Shown one piece after another: positions 33,515-45,214 of a DNA stretch of 64,000 nucleotides. Numbering within the stretch: the first letter of the stretch is position 1; the number at the start of each line of letters is the position of its first letter. The translations under genes and the position numbers were made by a program. A model generated the notes under the pieces. The model was not told the DNA's origin. It was given only the letters and a program-made list of their open reading frames with translations, and searched no databases. Source of the DNA: Cephalopachus bancanus (taxonomy: Eukaryota > Chordata > Mammalia > Primates > Tarsiidae); contig JAPVLO010000574.1 in NCBI GenBank assembly GCA_027257055.1, positions 1,054,001-1,118,000 on the forward strand. Reading direction: 5' to 3'.

Positions 33515-33665
33515 TGAAATCAATAGGGGCTAGCTAATAATTTCCCTTTGCCAGAAGAGAAAACTGAGACAGGCTTCCGTGACTTGTCTAGGGTCACAAA
33601 ATTTGTAACAAAGTGTGTAATAAAACACCAGTCTTCTAACTTGAAACCAGTGAGTTTTGCATTTC
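33515..33665 (-). mobile_element. MIR SINE
   Basis: 'GAGAAAACTGAGACAGGCTT' then 'GTGACTTGTCTAGGGTCACA' is the MIR core in reverse complement ('GAGGAAACTGAGGC...GTGACTTGCCCAAGGTCACA'). Ancient tRNA-derived SINE common to mammals. Confidence 0.8.
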
Positions 33666-33944
33666 TGTACAAAGTATATAAAATGTATATACTGTGAAAA
33701 AAGTAAAGCCAAAAAAAGTACATACACATGTAGGGTAACTAATAACAACTTGATTATTTCAGTAATGAAAAGGACAAAAAAGTATTTTGATCAGAAATTT
33801 AACAATTTGTATTTTCTGTGTTTTATTTACTTAATACTTGAAATAGGGAGCACATAACAAGGTGTCAGTGACTTTGAAGCTAAGAAAATAAGCCATAGTT
33901 GCTCAAATCTTTCAAATATTTTAATAATAACATAATATTAACTA

Positions 33945-34190
33945 TTAACTAATGGGAATATAGAGGTTATTATGTGCCAAACACTAACCGATGTGTTCTA
34001 CATAAATTAACACATTTAATTTGCACTGCAATTATATGAGGTAGATGTTATTGTTATTCCATTTCAAAACCAGAAAATTGAAGCTCGGGAAATTAAAATG
34101 ATTTTCCCAAGTACACACAGAAGTTACAGAACCAGTATTCAAATATGACAGCTTGGTTCCAGTGTCTTCCCTTTTAAGCACTACAATATA
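33945..34190 (-). mobile_element. MIR SINE, nearly complete
   Basis: 'TTATGTGCCAAACACTAACC', 'ATATGAGGTAGATGTTATTG', 'GATTTTCCCAAGTACACAC' and 'TTCAAATATGACAGCTTGGT' follow the order of an antisense MIR with its L2-like 3' end. Confidence 0.8.
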
Positions 34191-34312
34191 TTATTATCCA
34201 TATTTTATAGATACAGAAAATGAGGTGCAGAGGTTAAGTTGCCCAAGGTTGGGAGTCACTATATGAACTCTGAATTTGGATCCAGAATATGGGATCTTAA
34301 CAATTATGCTAT
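34191..34312 (-). mobile_element. MIR SINE fragment
   Basis: 'TATTTTATAGATACAGAAAA' with 'GAGGTGCAGAGGTTAAG' and 'TTGCCCAAGGTTGGGAGTCA' form a second MIR core directly after the previous copy, same orientation. Confidence 0.78.
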
Positions 34313-34374
34313 GTTGGAAAAAAAAATACTGCCTTTAATTCTTAATTACACAGATATTTCTTTATTCCAATGAT

Positions 34375-34570
34375 TGACAGTTACAGGTGATTTTGTCTAG
34401 AGGCATTTTGTGTTGCCACAGCATGTGAAGGGATGGGCGATAAAGGGAAGGTACTTTTGGAAACCAGTAGGTAGAGGCCAGGAATGCTGCTAAACATCCT
34501 GCAGTCTAAAGTGCAGCCCTCTACAACAAAGAATTATCCAGCCACATATGTCAACAGTGCCACGATTGAG
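34375..34570 (+). mobile_element. MER5A-type non-autonomous hAT (Charlie) transposon
   Basis: 'GTAGGTAGAGGCCAGGAATG', 'CTGCTAAACATCCTGCAGT', 'CTCTACAACAAAGAATTATC' and 'GTCAACAGTGCCACGATTGA' match MER5A landmarks in order. Old DNA transposon, no coding capacity. Confidence 0.88.
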
Positions 34571-36085
34571 AAACTTTATTTATAACGCTATTATATTTGT
34601 TTAAATATAAGCAAGAGTAAGTATATTTATAGATAGCATTTTTTTGTAGCAGAAAATAATTTGGTGATATTCTAATAATAAATGAATCAGTATCACAATT
34701 AAAAAGTTTAGAATAACTTAAGTTTGAAAATTATATCTAAAATATATATTCTTTTCAATGAATTATATTTTAAAAAACTCTAATTTGGTGATAGTGAAAT
34801 TCTCGCTCAGGCAAAACTTTCAGTTAGGTGAAAGGGAGAGGGGAATTATGAGAAAAACAAATACATTCAAATCCTACAACATAGCCATCCTACAGGTTGA
34901 AGATTCGTTTAGTGATTTTATTTTCTGGTAAGTTTCCAGTCCTTTAGATAACCCTGTTTCTGTATTTTCTTTTTTCATGGAAAAAAGTTAGAAGCCAGTC
35001 AAGGCAACAATTACTTGAGAATCGATGGTAGGATTAAAAGAGAATTAATTTTCCTACACAAATCTGGTGGGTAAATTACTAAATGTTCCTGAGTTGAAAT
35101 AGAAATTTTGTGTAGATTTCTTTTAGCATTAGTTTTAGATAAATTATATTTTAATTATTAAGTTGCTTGAATGTCGGTCAATATTTCAGGATTAGCAGTT
35201 TGGCTGGTACCAAGGATTATATACACAGGAGGTCAATAAATAGTACTGAATGATGGTGATGATGATGACAAAGATAATGATATCTTTGAAAGAGCGTTGG
35301 GAAAATACATTTGTATATAACAATGTCAATTAAAATATTTCTTATATTTAAAACCATAAAAAATAAACCCACTTACAAAGCATGAGAGATGACTAACTCA
35401 CTATGCACATGGTAGATAATTTATAACACATATTATAACCTCACTAATTTGGAACCATTAGCATGTAAATAATGCACCAAAATATTTTGCAGGATATTTT
35501 AAACAAAGAAATGTCTTAGGGCAGTGCTTGCATAATTAAGACTTTCTTTTTAAAATATATAGCATTCATTTGGTCTGCAAAGCCTTGAGGACCAAAGCCA
35601 TTGAATAATAATATAGCTAGCTTTTCTTAGTCATGATAAAACTATTTACAAAACAACTACCAATTACTTAAGTAAGCAAATGATAATTGAAATCAAAATA
35701 AACTACAAAGAATTATAGTTTAATGAATACTATCTTATAGGCATGAGTACACTATATCAAATAATAGGAAGATAATTTAACTGAAACATTTGATAAATGA
35801 TGCCAAGTTATTTAGTATCAGAACTCTGTGTTATCTTGTAACTTTATAATAAATAATACTTTTTTTGCCTATCTGATCCATTCACAGTTAAGGTCCTTTG
35901 ATGATTCTTGATTATGTTTTTCTAAGACAATTCAGAACTAAAGAATAAATAAATGTTCTTTCTCTGTTTATTTCCTTTAACCTTCCAATGACTACGCTGT
36001 CGAATTTTTCATGATAAAAAATATTTACAGCCATCAGCACAAAGACTTTAAAATAAGTTTTTCCAAAAAAGAGCCATATATTCAG
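34571..36085. other. Unrecognised AT-rich interval
   Basis: A weak L2/MIR 3'-end echo occurs near 35200-35250 ('GAGGTCAATAAATAGTACTG'). Otherwise nothing is recognised. Confidence 0.4.
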
Positions 36086-36522
36086 TGTTTTCTAGTGCCA
36101 AGAAGACTACAAACCAGTTTGTTGGTAAAAAGTGTTTTATTGGGGAAGCTTAGAGGCGGAAGGTGTTCTTGGCAGCCACAAAACAAGTGCATCTCTGAAC
36201 TGTTACTCCCCAGATCCAGGGTTTATATACCATAGAAAAAGAGTATACCAGCAAGACAATTAAAGGCAATCCTTCACAACTGGTAAGAATGCTATATGCA
36301 TCATAGCATATAATTTGTGCAATAACATCAAAGCTGACATATTCTTACATAAGGCCAGTAAATAAAGTAGTAACCAGGAGATATTAATGGAACTGGGGCT
36401 AACAAGAAGTCAACATGTAAGAAGTCAACATGGCTGATTACCTTTCAAGATGCATTCACTTTTGTCTGCAGAGGTGATAGCAAACAGCTGTCATTAAAAG
36501 AGGCTCAAAATGATGTGTTTTT

Positions 36523-36568
<46 letters not shown>

Positions 36569-36779
36569 CCTTAAATGCATAATGAAAATGAACTACTTTC
36601 ACTTGGATCACATCTAAGGGACAAGTACATGGTTATTTCTATGCTTAGAGCAGACACCTAGTTTCTAGCCTTCATATGAGTTCAAGAAAAAGACCCCTCA
36701 CTTATCTCTCATCATACCTCTTGCTTCACGTCTTCCCAGTGACTTATGGTTACTAAAAAAGCCTTTGTTGTGCCGAACA
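36086..36779 (-). mobile_element. Probable solo LTR
   Basis: On the minus strand it begins TGTTCGGCACAACAAAGGC and ends CTTCTTGGCACTAGAAAACA, an LTR-like TG...CA pair. A TATA-like 'GTATATAAACC' (about 36220) is followed about 80 nt later by 'CCAATAAAACAC' (about 36140), the usual promoter-to-polyA order. A (TG)n run lies inside. I could not find matching flanking duplications, so the ends and the solo status are tentative. Confidence 0.5.
36526..36567. repeat. (TG)n microsatellite
   Basis: About 21 perfect TG units within the putative LTR. Confidence 0.98.
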
Positions 36780-37870
36780 TGTATTGTTATCTCTAACATC
36801 ATCGTTTTGTTTGATAACAAAAAAATACTAAAACTTTTTGATGAAAATAAAAGATGTGATTTCACAGTAAAGAGTGGAGAGTGCAGTTGGGAGACAATAG
36901 TATGGCCAAAACAAAGTGTTACGTCTATTTAGAGAAGGAAGAGGAATAGTATCTTTTTAGGCAATATTAAATTATTTGCTACATTCATGGTCCATAAAAT
37001 TATAATCAATATAATAGAACATATTTTTCTTCAATAATTTTCAAACTTTTTACTCTCATTCCTTGTCCACTATAGAAATGTCAGGATATGAATTGATCCA
37101 GGGCCCAGATTGTGTTTTGTTTTGTTTTTTAACTCAATTTACTCCTGCGAGATAACCTAGATTATGTTTCCTCCAAATCAATACCCCACTATTGATCCCG
37201 TCAAAACATTATTGTTGAAAAATAATAATCTTCATATTGTGGCAATAAAGAGCACAAAATAAGTTGGACAAGGGCAGGAGAAGGGAATAAAATAATTGAA
37301 AAAAATTGTTTAAGGTTTTGGATCCAGAATTTCTTCATCATATCAGTGGAGTCATTCAGAAATTTATCAAAAAAGGTTAAAAGAATTTATGCTCCTCCCT
37401 TCATTTAATAAATATAGTTACTTCGATGGGCATGTCAATACCTTAAATACATTTTAGACACTGTATAAATTAGGGAGAAATTTTGATAATTGTTTTAAAT
37501 TTATCTTTCTTTTTTTCTGTTCAAAAAATGTAACCCTCTTTCTTTTCAAAGCTAAACTTTCTTTCTGTGCCTTCTAGGATTTCACCACTTTCATGTATCT
37601 CCTTCTACTGTTTATCTCTGCTAAATTCTCATTACTCCACACTGTGCCTGAGACTTCTCTTTCCTAATAAAGCAAGAGAAACTCTCTGCTAATAATCCAG
37701 ACTCACAATATGATTTGAGGATTATTTGACTGCAAAGAATAGAAATCTGTTCAAAAATGTTCAGACGTAAAGATCTACTTAAAAATGTGTTGTCTTAAGA
37801 AACCAAAAGGGAGTGCATCTGGAACTTAGGGGAACCAGATGTTTGTAAGGCAGCTAATTGCTCCCATACA
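36780..37870. other. Unrecognised interval
   Basis: AT-rich. No gene or repeat recognised. Confidence 0.4.
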
Positions 37871-38765
37871 TGTGCATATGTGTATACACACATGCATGAA
37901 TATACACACACAAAAATGAAATCATACTATTTATGTTTTTTTACTTGATTTTTAAAAATATAACTATACATAATAGAACATTTTTACAATGAACTGTATG
38001 ATATTCCATAACTTAAATCTGCCATAATTTATTTAACAATTTTTCTATGAATAGATATTTTTCTTGTTTTTAGCTTTTCTAATACATATTAGCTGTAATT
38101 ATTTGTACATATATTCATGTACATATACAAGTTTTTCTGTGAAATATAATCCTAGTAGTAAAATTGCTTGATCTAAGGCACGTACAAGAATTTTAACCGA
38201 TATTGTTAAACTACTCTTTAAAAATGCTTTATTAAGTTATCTTTCAAATTATCTGGTATGAGAAAACCTATTTCCCAATATTCTCATCAATAGTGGGTAT
38301 TATCAATGATTTAAATATTTTCCGATGTAATGAATAAAATTCAGTAGCTCACTTATGCTTTATTTCATTTATCTGTTTTATTTTCATGATTACTAGTGAG
38401 CATAACTTTTACCTATGGATTGATCCATTTTTAATATTTTACTGATAATCTATAAAGCCTCTCATATATTATGTATATGCTGCAAATATCTTTGACTTAT
38501 TTTCATCATATGGAAATTTTTACATTTTTGCAGTCAAATTGGTTAGTTTTTTTCATCTTTGCTTTCCATGTCATAATTAAGAAATTTTTCTTCACCCTGA
38601 AGTTAGAACACATATTGAGTTACTTTTTATATGATTATGGTTTTGTCTTTTGCATTTGAATCATTAATACATCTAGAATTTATGTCTGTGTAAAGTATGA
38701 AGCAGGTGGTCTAACTTTATTTTTTATTCCTAAATAGTTCTTCATACACATGTAAAACAGTCATC
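37871..38765 (-). mobile_element. Very old L1M/HAL1 fragment
   Basis: 'GATATTCCATAACTTAAATC', 'TATTTAACAATTTTTCTATG', 'ATAATCCTAGTAGTAAAATT' and 'TTGACTTATTTTCATCATAT' echo the antisense L1 3' region (ORF2 C-terminus). Strongly diverged. Confidence 0.65.
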
Positions 38766-39310
38766 CACTCTATTTTTAATTATATAAAATACTATTTTTA
38801 TTGTACACGAGTTTTTTTTTATGTTTTTCCCAAGTCTCTACCCATCTTCCTAACCACTTCAGCCTTTGATAACTATCATTTTACTCTTCACTTGGAGGAG
38901 ATCAACTATTTTGGTTTTACATATGAATGAATTCACAGTTTGTCTTTCTGTTTCTGGCTTTTTTCACTGAGCACAATGTTCAAACATGTCACAAAAACAA
39001 ACTTCCCACCTTTTATGTTTGAATAGTATTCCACTGGGTGTATATACCAAACTTTCTTTATCCATTCAGTCATTGATGGGTACAGGTTGAATTCATATCT
39101 TGACTATAGTAAATAATGCTGCAATAAATATGGTAATGCAGATATTTTCATATGCAGATATTTTCATCAACATGCTGATTTTATTTTTTTGGATATATAC
39201 CCAGCAGTGGGATTGCTGGATCATATATATGATAGTTATATTTTTAATTTTTTGAGAAACTTCTATATTGTAGTCTACTATGGCTGTCCCATTTTACATT
39301 TCCACTAACA

Positions 39311-40968
39311 GATCTATCACTGAAACAAAGAACAGAGTACCATATGGTCTCACTCATAAGCGGAACTTGAACAATTATAATACTATAACAAAAGGATTGG
39401 CAGTAGTGGGAAACTGTCAGGTGAGGGGAGAAGGGACTGGTAGTTAAGGGAAATTGCTAGGGGAGGGAGGGGCATACCTTATCAACAAGGGTAGCTGCAT
39501 AATCAATGTTTGCATACCTAAGCCTGAATTGTACCCCACATCTTTATAATAAAAAATTGTCGGGGTCTCAGCCAGCCCTGACTTATATGAGGGTAAGGTT
39601 AGACCGCTTCGGTGGATCAGGATGGAGAGAAGAAAATGACTCTAAGGCCATTCTTCTGGGAACAGTCTGATCAGGACTGAAGTCAAATTTTATTTGAACT
39701 CCTTCCAACTTATATACCTTTTTCCATACCCTCCATTAGTGTGTCAATCACTTTGGGGGCGTACAAACTTTATGCAAATTACGCATCACAAGACCATCAC
39801 GAGACTTGCAAGTTACAAGCAAACAATTACAATTCCACGATGCATGACGTGTTTCACAAAACTTACATTAAATTTACAGGTATACAATTTTAATACAGAT
39901 TGTTCAAAGTGTTCTCCACAATGTTCAATAAATCATTCACATTATACTCTTTGTTCCAGACCCTGATTAATACAAAAACTTTTCTAAGTTAAATCCAAAT
40001 TTACTGACTCCTAATATTTTCAATGATTAATATTATCAATTTAACACTATACTATAATCTATAAGCTTACTTAAATGACTCAGATATTCTATTAATCTGT
40101 TATGGTTCAACGTAGTGTCCTGTAATTCCACAACGATCAAAACTTATTCTTAAATTATAAAACCTTACCATGACTTAAATGAATTTCCTATGTCTAAACT
40201 TTAATTTTTCCAATGATTGACCTTTAATACTATGCTATATCCTATTAAGCCAATACCTTATCATTAATTCTTTTATAAATCGTATAGCAACCACCATATC
40301 TAAATAATGTAGCCAAAAGAAACAAAACAGCAAGCATAAGTCTACTCAAATATACTCTAAAACGTAACTATAAGTGTATAAATTATATTTTATCCTAACA
40401 AGTCTACTCTAGAAATCATATAGTAGCTTTCACACTCCTGAGTAAGGAAATGCATGGCCACATGGCCTCGGGCTGAGGTAAACAGAGGCAGACAGAGTTT
40501 CGGTATGAAACAAAGGCATAGTCGCCAAGTTAATGGCTTTGGGCTTCAGACAGTTTTCGGTATTTAACGAAACAAAGACAAGGAAATGCATAGCCTGTAA
40601 TGGGACAAAAGCAGTCGTTTCTGCCTGGCCAGGAACAGGCAATAAGACTATGATGGTAATTTAGTCTCTAATCTTAGCTCTAGGGGAAACTGCTTTAGAA
40701 TTGACTCACCAGAGAATAGAAGTTTGAAAAATATCTAGAAAGAATTACAACTTAGATTCATATAAGATAATTCTGCTGAACAGCTTTCCATCAGGCTTTA
40801 CTGCCACGTATGCACACTGGTCACTAATCACACGCCAATATTATAGGTATAACTGACATCCTATGTCAGAGGCGATCTTCCAGATGGGCCTTTACAGGCC
40901 TCAGCCATGTAGCTATAGATGTTGACTCCCAACAAAAAATAAAAATAATAAACAAATAATAAAAAGTT
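39311..40968 (+). mobile_element. 5'-truncated L1 3' end (split by an LTR)
   Basis: 39311-39557 is the last stretch of a sense L1: 'GAAACAAAGAACAGAGTACC', a G-rich tract about 39422-39472, and 'CATACCTAAGCCTGAATTGT' before 'AATAAAAAAT', the same 3' terminus as the L1s ending at 30784 and 48810. The A-rich tail resumes at 40941-40968 after a solo LTR. It was inserted antisense into the older minus-strand L1. Target duplication not resolved. Confidence 0.88.
39558..40934 (-). mobile_element. 1.38-kb solo LTR with 6-bp TSD
   Basis: On the minus strand it starts TGTTGGGAGTCAACATC and ends GCTGAGACCCCGACA. The direct repeat AAAAAT flanks it exactly (39552-39557, 40935-40940). A TATA-like TATATAAG (about 39709-39716) lies just upstream of AATAAA (about 39686-39692) on the minus strand. 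A 6-bp duplication and an LTR longer than 1 kb are typical of class II (beta-like) endogenous retroviruses; class assignment is inference. No internal retroviral sequence and no long minus-strand frame. It sits in the A-tail of the L1 3' end, so it is the youngest layer here. Confidence 0.85.
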
Positions 40969-43422
40969 TCTTTTTCTTCACATATTGACCAATACTAACA
41001 TTTTGTTTTTCTGATAAGGTGTGAGGTGATATTTCACTGTGGTGTTAATTTTCATTTACCTGATGATTAATGGTTGAGCATTTTTTAATATAACTGTTAA
41101 CCATTTGTATGTCCTGTTTTGGGAAATATTTATGCAGGTTCTTTGCTCATTTTTATATTAGGTATTTAATTTATTGCTATTGAGTTGAGTTTTTTAAATA
41201 TATTTTGGATATTAACCTTTTATCAGATGCATAGTTTACAAATATTTATCTAATTCTGGAGGTTGTCTCCTCACTCTGTTGATTGCTTTCTTTTTTGTGC
41301 AGAATATTTTTTGTTTGATGTAATCTCATTTGTCTATTTTTCCTTTTGTTGCCTGTGCTTTTGGAGTTATATTCAAGAAACATTGTCTAGACCAATGTCA
41401 TGCAGCTTTTTCCCTATGTTTTCTAATACCTTTATGTTTGAAGTCTTACATATAAATCTTTAATCTATTTTGGGTTTATTTTTGCATATGGTATGAGATA
41501 AAAGTATAATTAATTCTTCTCCATGTGGCTATCCAGTTACTCAGCACCATTTATTGAAGAGACTTTCCTTTCTCTGTTGTGTGTTCTTCACACATTTGTT
41601 GGAAGTCAGCTGACTATAAATGTGTGAAATTATTTCTGGACTCTCTAGTCTATTTCATTAGTCAATGTGTCCCTTTTTGTGCTAGTACTTTGCTCTTTTG
41701 ATTTCCATAAGCTGTATAGTACATTTTGAAGTCAGAGACTGTGATGCCTCCAACTTTCTTCTTTTTGCTCAATATTGCTTTGGTTATTTGGGGTCATTTG
41801 TATACCATACTAATATTGTGATAGTTTTTTTCTATTTCTGGGAAGAATTTTGTTGATATTTTTATAGTAACTGCATTGAATCTTTGAGTAGTATGAACTG
41901 AATTGAATCTGGATGTCCTTCAATCTGTTTGTACCTTCTTCAGTTATTTTTCACCAATATTTTGTGGATTTCAGTGTAAAGATCTTCTTAGTTAAATTTA
42001 TTGCTAAGTATTTTATTTTTGTAGCTATTGTAAATGAAATTACTATCTTATTTTTCAGATAATTTTATTTTAGTGTGTAGAAATGCTACTTATTTTTGCA
42101 TGTTGCTGTGTATTCTGTAACTTTGCTATTTTTTGTTAGTTCTGACAGATTTTTAGCTGAGTCTTTAGAGTTTTCTATGTATAAAATCATTTAATCTGCA
42201 AACAGGAGCAATTTGGCTTTCTTCATTCCAATTTAGATGTATTTTATTTCTTTCTATCACCTAATTGCTCTGGCTAAGACTCCCAGTACTGTGTTGAATA
42301 GAGATTGAAATGGTGGGCTTCTTTGTCTTGTTCTAGATTTTAGAGGAAGAGCTTTTCACTTTTTCTTGCTGAGTATGAACATAGTTGTGAGTTTGTCATA
42401 TGTCATATAAGCTTTGTTATGTTACTTTTTTCCTAATGCATTGAGAGAATGTTAAAAACATTTTATTAAATGCTTTATCTGTATGTGTTTAAATTAATTT
42501 TTTTTGTTTTTCATCGTATTAATGTGATATATCATATTTATTGATTTGCTTATATCAAAACATTTTTTAATCCCTGAAATTAATCTCACTTGATTAAAGT
42601 GAATGATTGTTTTAATGTACTGTTGAATTCAGTTTGCTATCATTTTGTTGAGGACTTTTGATTTCTTCTTCATCAGGGATATTGGTTTGTAGTTATCTTT
42701 TGTTGTAGGGCCCTTGTCTGGCATTAATATTAGGGCAATGCTGACTTCATAAAATGACTTTGGAAGTGTTTTCCCTTCATCAATTTTTTGTAAGAGTTTG
42801 AGAATGATTAATATTATTTCTTCCTTAAATATTTGATAGAATTCATACTTAAAACCATCAGATCCTAGGTTTTTCTTTGATGGAAAACTTTTTGTTAATG
42901 ATTTTATCTCCTTACTCATTGGTCTGTTCAGATTTTCTGTTTCTTCATAGCTCAATAATGATAGGTTGAATGTGTCATGGAATTAATAAATTTCTTCTAG
43001 GTTATCCATTTTGTTTGTGTATAATAGTTCATAATAATCTCTTAGGATCCATTTTATTTCTAATTTGTCAGTTGTAATATCTTCTTTTTCATTTCTTATT
43101 TTGTTTTCTCTTTTTTTCATAGTTAGTCTAGCTAACTGTGTTGATTTTATTTTTCTAAAAACCAACACTTAGTTTCATCAATCATTTCTATTGTTTTACT
43201 AGACTCTACTTCATTTTTTCTGCTCTGATCTTTATTATTTCCTTACTGAACTAACATTGAGCTTAGCTTGTACCTATTTTTCTGCTTCCTTGAGGTGCAA
43301 CAATAAGTTGTTTATTTGAGAAAGTCCTTCTTTTCAGATGTTTATTGTTATAAAATTTCCTCTTAGAAATGCTTTTACTTTATTTGTTTTCTTATACTTT
43401 GTCTTTATTTTTTGTATTCTTT

Positions 43423-43711
43423 TTTTTTTTTTTTTTTGAGTTGGAGTCTCACTCTGTTGCCCAGACTGGAGTGCAGTGGCCGCTCCCAGCGACTGCAGCC
43501 TTGACCTGCTGGGCTCCGGCAATCCTTCCACCTCAGCCTTCCAAGTAGCCAGAACTACAGGCATGCGCTACCATGCCCGGCTGATTTTTTGATTTATCGC
43601 AGAGATGAGGTCTCGCTGCCCAGGCGGGTCTCAAACCTGCGGGCTCAGGCAATCCACTCACCTCAGCCTCCCAAAGGCGCGGGATTACAGGCTGAGCCAC
43701 CGAGCCCGGCC
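43423..43711 (-). mobile_element. Alu-type SINE (lineage family) with 16-bp TSD
   Basis: Antisense copy starting after a T-run, with 'GAGTTGGAGTCTCACTCTGT' and 'GAGCCACCGAGCCCGGC'. Duplication ATTTTTTGTATTCTTT at 43407-43422 and 43712-43727. Confidence 0.97.
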
Positions 43712-43863
43712 ATTTTTTGTATTCTTTAAGATAATTTAAATTTTCCTTTAAATTTCTTTACTGACCCATGGGTTGTTCAGGAATATGTTGTTGAATTTCT
43801 ACATATTTGTGAATTTTCTGAAGTTCTTCCTATTACTGATTTCTAGTTTTATACCATTTTGGT

Positions 43864-43906
43864 AAAACAAACAAACAAACAAACAAAACAAAACAAAACA
43901 AAAAAA
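43864..43906. repeat. (AAAC)n/(AAAAC)n tract
   Basis: Expanded A-rich microsatellite within the endonuclease region of the minus-strand L1. Not present in the L1 consensus landmarks I recall. Confidence 0.9.
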
Positions 43907-44911
43907 CCTGCTATGATTTCAACGTAATTGAATTTGTTAAGCCTTGTTTTGTTCCCTAATATATGGTCTATCAGGGATAATGTTGCATGTACATGTAAAA
44001 AGAATGTGTATTCTACAGCTGATGGATAGAACTTTCTGTATATGTCTGTTAAGTTCATTTAGTCTGGAGTGTAGTTTAAGTCCAATGTTTTGCTATTGAT
44101 TTTCTGTTTAGATCATCTGTCCATTGCTGAAAGTGGTACATTGGTGTCCCTCACTATTATCATATTATAGTCTATCTCTACTTTCAGATCTATTAATATT
44201 TGCTTTATATATTTAAGTTCTCCAATGTTACATGCATATGTATTTATAATTGTTATAGCCCTTGCTAAATTGACCCTTTTCATATTATATAATGACCTTT
44301 TTTGTCTAACTTTACAGTTTTTGACTGAAAGCTTATTTTATCTTATATGAATATAGCTATTCCTGCTCTCTTTGTTTCCTATTTGCATGAAATAACTTTT
44401 ATAATCCCTTCACTTTCAGTCTATGGGTGTACAGCCACTATATATCTTTTGATTGTAGAATTTAATTCATTTACATTCAAAGTAATTTTTGATAATTTGT
44501 TAATTATTTTCTAGCTGTTTTTTTAGCCCTTTTCTTCCTCTCTTGCCATCTTCCTTTATGACAACGTGGTTTTCCCTAGTGGTTTTTAATTTTTTTGACT
44601 CTTGTTTAAAAACTTTTTTGTGAACCTACTATAGATATTTGCTTTGTGGTTACCATGAGGTTTACACAAATGTTTTATAGTTATAATAGATTATTTCTAA
44701 CTGATAAAAACTTACCTTTGATCACACACACAGAACACATTACACTTTTACTCCGCTCTCTCATCTATATTTTGATTTTTTTGATGCCATAAATAGCATC
44801 TTTTAAATTTGTGTGTCTTTTAATAAATTATTATAGCTACTATTTTTATAGTTTTATCTTTTAACCTTCTTACTAAAGATATGTTATTTACATAGCACTA
44901 TTGCAATTTTA

Positions 44912-45214
44912 TTTATTTATTTTTATTTATTTATTTATTTATTTTTTGAGTTAGAGTCTCACTCTGTTGCCCAGACTGGAGTGCAGTGGCTGCTCCTGGC
45001 CACCGCAGCCTCGACCTGCTGAGCTCCGGCGATCCTTCCGCCTCAGCCTTCCATGTAGCTGGAACTACAGGCGCGTGCTACCATGCCCGGCTAATTTTTT
45101 GATTTATTTATTGTAGAGATGAGGTCTCACCAAGTTGCCCAGGCGGGTCTCGAACCCGCGGGCTCAGGCATCCACTCACCTCAGCCTCCCAAGGTGCGGG
45201 ATTACAGGCTGAGC
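44912..45214 (-). mobile_element. Alu-type SINE, slightly 5'-truncated, 16-bp TSD
   Basis: Antisense copy whose tail has become (TTTA)n (44912-44946). Its 5' end stops at 'GGCTGAGC', lacking about the first 12 bases of the element. Duplication CACTATTGCAATTTTA ends just left of the tail and again lies at 45215-45230. Confidence 0.96.

Larger units (their letters stand above)
38990..44490 (-). pseudogene. L1 ORF2 remnant (with insertions)
   Basis: Minus-strand blocks: 43849-44058 endonuclease ('NLTDIYRKFYPSAVEYTF', 'SLIDHILGNK'); 42983-43168 linker ('NEKEDITTDKLEIKWILRDY'); 42629-42955 RT start ('ETENLNRPMSKEIKSL', 'LPKSFYEVSIALILMPDKG', 'TTKDNYKPISLM'). The catalytic box near 42190-42205 reads FAD followed by a stop. 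Numerous frameshifts. Interrupted by the nested L1/LTR at 39311-40968 and by an Alu. Confidence 0.88.

Noticed and set aside
40430..40642. Possible accessory gene in the long solo LTR, by analogy with long beta-retroviral LTRs that encode a protein
   Set aside because: Only a 70-codon minus-strand frame exists and it resembles no known LTR-encoded protein.
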